Shown here piece by piece: positions 60,115-64,000 of a DNA stretch of 64,000 bases. Position 1 is the stretch's first letter; each line of letters starts with the position of its first letter. This DNA is from [Leptolyngbya] sp. JSC-1. Its GTDB lineage: Bacteria > Cyanobacteriota > Cyanobacteriia > Elainellales > Elainellaceae. The notes beneath the pieces are model-generated. The model did no database searches. It was not told the DNA's origin and worked only from the letters and a program-made list of their open reading frames with translations. The stretch covers positions 3,360,052 through 3,424,051 of the forward strand of contig KL662191.1 in the NCBI GenBank assembly GCA_000733415.1, written 5' to 3'. The translations under genes were made by a program, and so were the position numbers.

Positions 60115-60558
60115 ATGGCACGTTTTCGATCGATCTTGGCTTTTGTTTTAGTTATCGTTACCACCCTCCTGGTTAGCTGCGGGAATGCCACACCAACGGC
60201 AAAAGGTCCTCTGTATACTGATGCTCAGCTAGAGCAAATCCAGCGCTACAGCGAAGAGGTCCAAACCCTGCGCGACCGGATGCTGGAAATTCCTCCGCTG
60301 GTGCAGCAGCAGCAGTGGAACGACGTAGAATCCTTTATTCACGGTCCGTTAGGAGAATTGCGGGTTAGAATGAGCCGTCTGGCCCGTTCCCTCACACCCA
60401 AGGTTCAAAAGGACGCGCTGGCGGCAGCCAAAGAGGTATTTGAGCATCTCAATGCTATCGACGAAGCAGCTCAAGAGCGAGATAGCGTCAAGGCGTTGCG
60501 CAACTACAATCAAGCTCTGCAAGATTTTGAGAGCTTCTTCCAGTTTCTGCCTAGCTGA
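60115..60558 (+). CDS. psbQ: photosystem II protein PsbQ (lipoprotein)
   Basis: 147 aa from ATG 60115 (MARFRSILAFVLVIVTTLLV), with lipobox LLVSCGN (Cys about 22) and a four-helix mature domain (YTDAQLEQIQRYSEEVQTLR, VESFIHGPLGELRVRMSRLA, LRNYNQALQDFESFFQFLP). In cyanobacteria PsbQ is a lumenal lipoprotein that stabilises the oxygen-evolving complex. An upstream start at 60079 would add 12 non-conserved residues before the signal peptide. 36 bp before the ThiO-like gene. Confidence 0.95.
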   Translation: MARFRSILAFVLVIVTTLLVSCGNATPTAKGPLYTDAQLEQIQRYSEEVQTLRDRMLEIPPLVQQQQWNDVESFIHGPLGELRVRMSRLARSLTPKVQKDALAAAKEVFEHLNAIDEAAQERDSVKALRNYNQALQDFESFFQFLPS

Positions 60559-60593
60559 AGAATGGCGCTAACGTTCTGAAACAACCAAGCTGA

Positions 60594-61703
60594 ATGAAGC
60601 ATGTTGTTGTAATTGGCTGTGGGATTATAGGGGCAATGATTGCCTATGAGCTGAGCCAAATCTCTGCTTTACAGGTAACGGTGCTCGATCGACAACCCCC
60701 TGCCCAAGCCGCGACTGGAGCGGCTTTGGGTGTGTTGATGGGCATCATTAGCCAGAAAACCAAGGGCCGAGCTTGGGCTATGCGGCAGGTCAGCATTCAG
60801 CGCTACCGCACCCTGCTACCCGAACTAGAGGCTGATGGTCAACAGCTGACCTGGAATCGCCAGGGCATTTTGAAGCTGTGCTTTGCCAATGAGGATCTCG
60901 AACGCTGGCAAGAATTAGCTACCTTACGGCAGCAGCAAGGTTGGCAACTTGAACTCTGGTCGCCTGCGCAGGTCCAGGCTCACTGCCCTCAGATCGACAG
61001 CTCTGCCATTACAGCCGCCATCTACTCGCCGCAAGATTATCAGGTAGACCCAACTGCTCTCACCCTAGCTTTGGTCAATGCGGCCCAGCAGCGGGGCGTT
61101 AGCTTTCACTTTGATGCAGATGTGCAAACGTTGGTCGCCAGCCAGCCGCACTACTGCGAGCAGGTTGTCACCTCCGTTGGATCGGTATCTGCCGATTGGA
61201 TTGTGATTGCCGCAGGGCTAGGTTCAACGCCTCTGACTGCCTGTTTGGGCCAGACGGTGCTGACTCACGCAGTTTTGGGCCAAGCCATGCGGGTTCGTCT
61301 TCCCCAGCCCTTGGGAGACCCGACCTTTCAGCCTGTGATTACCGGCAATGATATCCACATTGTGCCAGTTGCTGATCACGAGTACTGGGTAGGAGCAACA
61401 GTAGAATTTCCGGTTGACCAAGCGCCAATTGTTGCCGATTCAGAACAACTCACAGCCGTTTGGCAAGGGGCAATTGACCTTTGTCCGGCCCTGGCTGATG
61501 CGACAATTCTAAAAACTTGGACCGGACTGCGTCCCCGCCCCCAAAACCGGGCTGCACCCATCGTGGAACCTTTGGCAGGTTATGCCAATGTTTTCCTAGC
61601 CACTGGTCATTACCGCAACGGCGTCTTGCTCGCCCCTGCCACAGCTCAGCTGGTGCGTTCAGCTTTGGAGACGCATGACTTTACAGACTCCAAATCTCGC
61701 TAA
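60594..61703 (+). CDS. thiO: FAD-dependent amino acid oxidase (glycine oxidase ThiO-like)
   Basis: 369 aa. N-terminal dinucleotide motif VVVIGCGIIGAMIAYELS, then the DAO family core with VDPTALTLALVNAAQQRGVS, DWIVIAAGLGSTPLT and C-terminal GHYRNGVLLAPATAQLV. Glycine oxidases make the imino-glycine needed for the thiazole ring of thiamine; other DAO members oxidise proline or D-amino acids. In some cyanobacteria thiO is fused to thiG; here it is alone. Start ATG 60594, 36 bp after psbQ. Confidence 0.88.
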   Translation: MKHVVVIGCGIIGAMIAYELSQISALQVTVLDRQPPAQAATGAALGVLMGIISQKTKGRAWAMRQVSIQRYRTLLPELEADGQQLTWNRQGILKLCFANEDLERWQELATLRQQQGWQLELWSPAQVQAHCPQIDSSAITAAIYSPQDYQVDPTALTLALVNAAQQRGVSFHFDADVQTLVASQPHYCEQVVTSVGSVSADWIVIAAGLGSTPLTACLGQTVLTHAVLGQAMRVRLPQPLGDPTFQPVITGNDIHIVPVADHEYWVGATVEFPVDQAPIVADSEQLTAVWQGAIDLCPALADATILKTWTGLRPRPQNRAAPIVEPLAGYANVFLATGHYRNGVLLAPATAQLVRSALETHDFTDSKSR

Positions 61704-61710
61704 CCCGCTC

Positions 61711-62457
61711 CTAGCAACCCCCTGAGGCACAGTTCAAGATATCTGAATCGGGAGGCTCGGTTGAACCTCGGTAGCGCTCAAAGTAATCTACACGGGCATC
61801 AAAGCCAAATCCTTGCAAGCGTCCGGCCACTTCACGAGCACTGGCGTAATTTGGATAGCCACCCGCATTGATGAAGGTACCTGCCAGAGCACCATCTAAA
61901 ACTGCATTCGGCACAATTTGCTGCACTGCCGCTAGATTACCAGCTCCGCCTGGCACAATTACCACATAGGGGCCAATGACCGCAGGTGGCAATACAGGAG
62001 ACGGCGGCTTGATGCCAGGAACCAGAATATTATTTGGCACTGAGCTAACGGGTATCCCAGAATCAACAACTGGTGTGTAGGAAGGGCTGGACGCAATCGG
62101 CACACCTCCAAACAGAGCCGTCCATGTCTCTGGACCTACCACCCCATCTACTAACAGACCATTGCGTCTTTGGAAGTGCATTACTGCATCTCGGGTTTGA
62201 CAGCCAAAAATGCCATCTGCCGGAATACCCAGCGCCGCTTGCACGTCCGCTACATCAGGTCCTTTAGCGCCCAGTCTCAGCGAAGTTGCATAGGCTTCGG
62301 CAGTCATACTCAGCACGCCTCCAATCACCGCCAAGCTTAACAATCCTTTCCACGCAGAGCTTGACAATTTTTGAGTCAGCACCTTAAATGGCTTCAGCTT
62401 AGGAGGTATGCCTGAGCTTTGGTCAGCAAAGGCAAAGTAATTTGATAGCGATTTCAT
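61711..62457 (-). CDS. exported peptidoglycan-binding protein with SPOR-like tail
   Basis: 248 aa from ATG 62457; on the minus strand GAGGAAA (62459-62465) precedes it, which decides against TTG 62472. A hydrophobic export segment lies at about 35-52 (KGLLSLAVIGGVLSMTAEAY). The PG_binding_1 domain (LRLGAKGPDVADVQAALGIP, FQRRNGLLVDGVVGPETWTA, about 60-115) is followed by a Pro-rich linker and a C-terminal alpha/beta domain (YVVIVPGGAGNLAAVQQIVP, REVAGRLQGFGFDARVDYFE) resembling SPOR. Likely binds septal or bulk peptidoglycan. Two Cys near the C-terminus. Confidence 0.88.
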   Translation of the reverse strand: MKSLSNYFAFADQSSGIPPKLKPFKVLTQKLSSSAWKGLLSLAVIGGVLSMTAEAYATSLRLGAKGPDVADVQAALGIPADGIFGCQTRDAVMHFQRRNGLLVDGVVGPETWTALFGGVPIASSPSYTPVVDSGIPVSSVPNNILVPGIKPPSPVLPPAVIGPYVVIVPGGAGNLAAVQQIVPNAVLDGALAGTFINAGGYPNYASAREVAGRLQGFGFDARVDYFERYRGSTEPPDSDILNCASGGC

Positions 62458-62938
62458 GGTTTCCTCGCTCAACTTTGTGATTGTCTGTACAAACTCAGGT
62501 GCGCGGCAATGGCTCGATCCGGCAATCGGGCCTAGCCACCCTAAGCTATGAGATTGCGGCTGTCTTGGGAATCAATTTGCATTGGCCCCGGCAGGCTACG
62601 CGTTTGTTGTTCCATAACAGCAGTTGCTTCTCAGACCCGAACGGCACAATCCTTCTCAGGTCAAGCAGCAAATCTCCTAGGCTTTCTCCTGAATTATCTT
62701 TAACTAATATTTATTCTCTCTCGAAAATTTGTCTGACGCTAGATGCTAAAACGGTTCGAGGCGATTATCCGTTGCGAGTCTCTGCTAAATCTAGCGGTAC
62801 CGTCCCAATTTTATCCGGTGAGTGACGCCATAATTAGCGTTATATAATTTTTTACGGAAGGGATATTTTTTTGCCTAGAGCAGATGGTTTTCTGCATCTA
62901 GTGTTTTATTTTATCTTTTAATCAGAGAATAATCGCCT
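62458..62938. other. intergenic, no gene accepted
   Basis: 481 bp. A plus-strand frame (62481-62825) starting at TTG has no recognisable content or ribosome site. The 3' part (62830-62938) is AT-rich. No RNA gene recognised. Confidence 0.5.
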
Positions 62939-64000
62939 TTAGCGGGAACTCCAGTGCTGGGACTCCAACTTGGCTTTCAGCTCATCTTTAATTCGGTTGA
63001 GAATTGAAGTTTCATCGAGTGAGGCGAGAATTTGATCCACCACTGCTTTGGGGCCGTTGGGTCCCCAGGTAGCGCCATTCGCTAGATAGGTTTTGCTGAC
63101 CTGGCCAATGCTGTAGGAAGCCAAGCCACCAATTCCCGCTTGAGTCAGGGCAATCGTCATATAGGGCAGCAGCGAAACACCACCAGTAGCCGGAGCCGAT
63201 AATCCCAAAAAGCCTTTCAACGAACCCAACCCCAGAATGCCAAGCAGCTCGGTTGCCGTCACTCCCCCCATGCTGATCAAGATTTTCCGCAACAGCTGAA
63301 TGGCATCCTGCTGAGTCATGGAAATGCCGTAGAGCCGAGATAGAGTTAGAATCATGGCCCCATCGATCACGGCACTGCTGAAAAGGTCTAGAACTGTCAC
63401 CGGATTCAGGGCAATCGCCACCGCTTTGGTCATTACCGTATTCCAGATAATTTGCTCAGCACTATGCTCCCGAATCGTCATTTTGCGCTGCACTACCTGT
63501 TCGTGAATGTCGTCGGCATACAGCATCGTGTTTAGGGCCACCAGCGACTTGCCTTCCCGATGCAAAATTTCTAGAATCTTTAGCTTCAGGTCTTCGACTT
63601 GAGCGCTGCCGCGATGCAGTTGTGCTACAAGCTGCCCATCGGAACGCCGCATGGCTTGCGCTACCAGGGGAGACGCCGCCGCCATCACAATTTCATCGGG
63701 CGATAACAGTTCCCGCACCCGCTCGTCGCGAATTTTTTCATAAATAGCCTGCCGGTCTGCCTGAGGATATTGGTCGATTTTGTTGAACACCAGCAAGATC
63801 GGCTTACTGGCTTGTCGCAGTTCCGAGAGCGCCTCAAACTCGACCTTAGTAATGTCTCCAGCTACAACAAACAGAATCAGATCGGCCTGTTTTGCTAACC
63901 GTCGCGCCAAGGCTTCACGAGATTCACCATCAATTTCGTCGATGCCGGGGGTATCGATCAGTTCGATGCGGGAGCGGCCTGCACCCGGCAACGAAACGCG
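62939..64000 (-). CDS. Era-like GTPase with C-terminal DUF697 membrane domain (5' end outside window)
   Basis: At least 353 aa; the frame is open to the last base of the window, so the N-terminal P-loop (G1) is missing. Visible: G3 DTPGID, G4 FNKID in ILLVFNKIDQYPQ, and a G5-like VMAAASPLV. The C-terminal 180 residues form the DUF697 domain with hydrophobic helices (AVAIALNPVTVLDLFSSAVI, GGVTATELLGILGLGSLKGF, LLPYMTIALTQAGIGGLASY). Cyanobacteria and plants have such membrane-associated GTPases of unknown role. Confidence 0.93.
   Translation of the reverse strand, partial: RVSLPGAGRSRIELIDTPGIDEIDGESREALARRLAKQADLILFVVAGDITKVEFEALSELRQASKPILLVFNKIDQYPQADRQAIYEKIRDERVRELLSPDEIVMAAASPLVAQAMRRSDGQLVAQLHRGSAQVEDLKLKILEILHREGKSLVALNTMLYADDIHEQVVQRKMTIREHSAEQIIWNTVMTKAVAIALNPVTVLDLFSSAVIDGAMILTLSRLYGISMTQQDAIQLLRKILISMGGVTATELLGILGLGSLKGFLGLSAPATGGVSLLPYMTIALTQAGIGGLASYSIGQVSKTYLANGATWGPNGPKAVVDQILASLDETSILNRIKDELKAKLESQHWSSR

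Noticed and set aside
62481..62825. 114-codon plus-strand frame upstream of the peptidoglycan-binding gene
   Set aside because: TTG start, no ribosome site, Ser/Leu-rich random-looking product.

Overview
The window is a stretch of cyanobacterial chromosome. The markers are a complete circadian clock locus (kaiA, kaiB, kaiC), cyanophycinase plus cyanophycin synthetase, the lipoprotein photosystem II subunit PsbQ, a UbiA prenyltransferase of the plastoquinone type, a cyAbrB regulator and several cyanobacteria-type orphan proteins. Base composition looks moderate, and I noticed only one complete HIP1 octamer (GCGATCGC at 17096-17103). I found no rRNA, tRNA, CRISPR array, transposase or phage gene, so this is mostly core genome.

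Layout. 1-8 kb: end of smc, a PRC-barrel protein, a Uma2-type nuclease-fold protein, then kaiC, kaiB and kaiA on the minus strand. 8.5-16.6 kb: a large CBS/histidine kinase with three receiver-like domains, divergent from kaiA; an M1 aminopeptidase with HEAT repeats; and a glycogen-debranching-type enzyme. 16.9-25.6 kb: 2-Cys peroxiredoxin, MltA, a CPA-type antiporter with an RCK domain, an ExbB/ExbD pair, two microproteins (47 and 56 aa) and an exported HEAT protein. 25.8-34 kb: DMT permease, glyoxalase I, truB, a pentapeptide-repeat protein, a beta-propeller protein, a rhodanese-like protein, an oligopeptide-type binding lipoprotein and an orphan. 34-40.6 kb: azoreductase, quinone reductase, FGGY sugar kinase, YkvA protein, phosphoribosyltransferase, UbiA. 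41-49.9 kb: cphB-cphA, tatA, fused CbiE-CbiT, CPBP protease, cyAbrB, sdhB. 50-53 kb: three glycosyltransferases. 53-64 kb: YggT, M23 peptidase, BirA, PgeF, PyrC, LepB, PsbQ, ThiO-like oxidase, a peptidoglycan-binding protein and a GTPase that runs off the end.

Functional groupings: the Kai oscillator with a possible signalling kinase beside it; nitrogen/carbon storage (cphB makes dipeptides from the polymer that cphA makes); envelope and peptidoglycan functions (MltA, M23 peptidase, PgeF, peptidoglycan-binding protein, YggT, LepB, TatA, ExbBD); and cofactor synthesis (corrin methylation, biotin ligation, glycine oxidation, plastoquinone prenylation). Most genes are monocistronic, with 100-700 bp gaps.

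The most unusual signals are these. (1) The aminopeptidase N-terminus is separated from its only plausible ATG by a run of nine T that puts the two out of frame. (2) A palindromic repeat lies in frame inside the debranching enzyme, with a second copy in an intergenic region. (3) Perfect 8-16 nt tandem duplications recur, several of them exactly at stop codons. (4) A kinase with degenerate receivers faces kaiA. (5) A 47-aa protein is built from two copies of one motif. All functions are inferred from sequence reading alone; no database search was possible.
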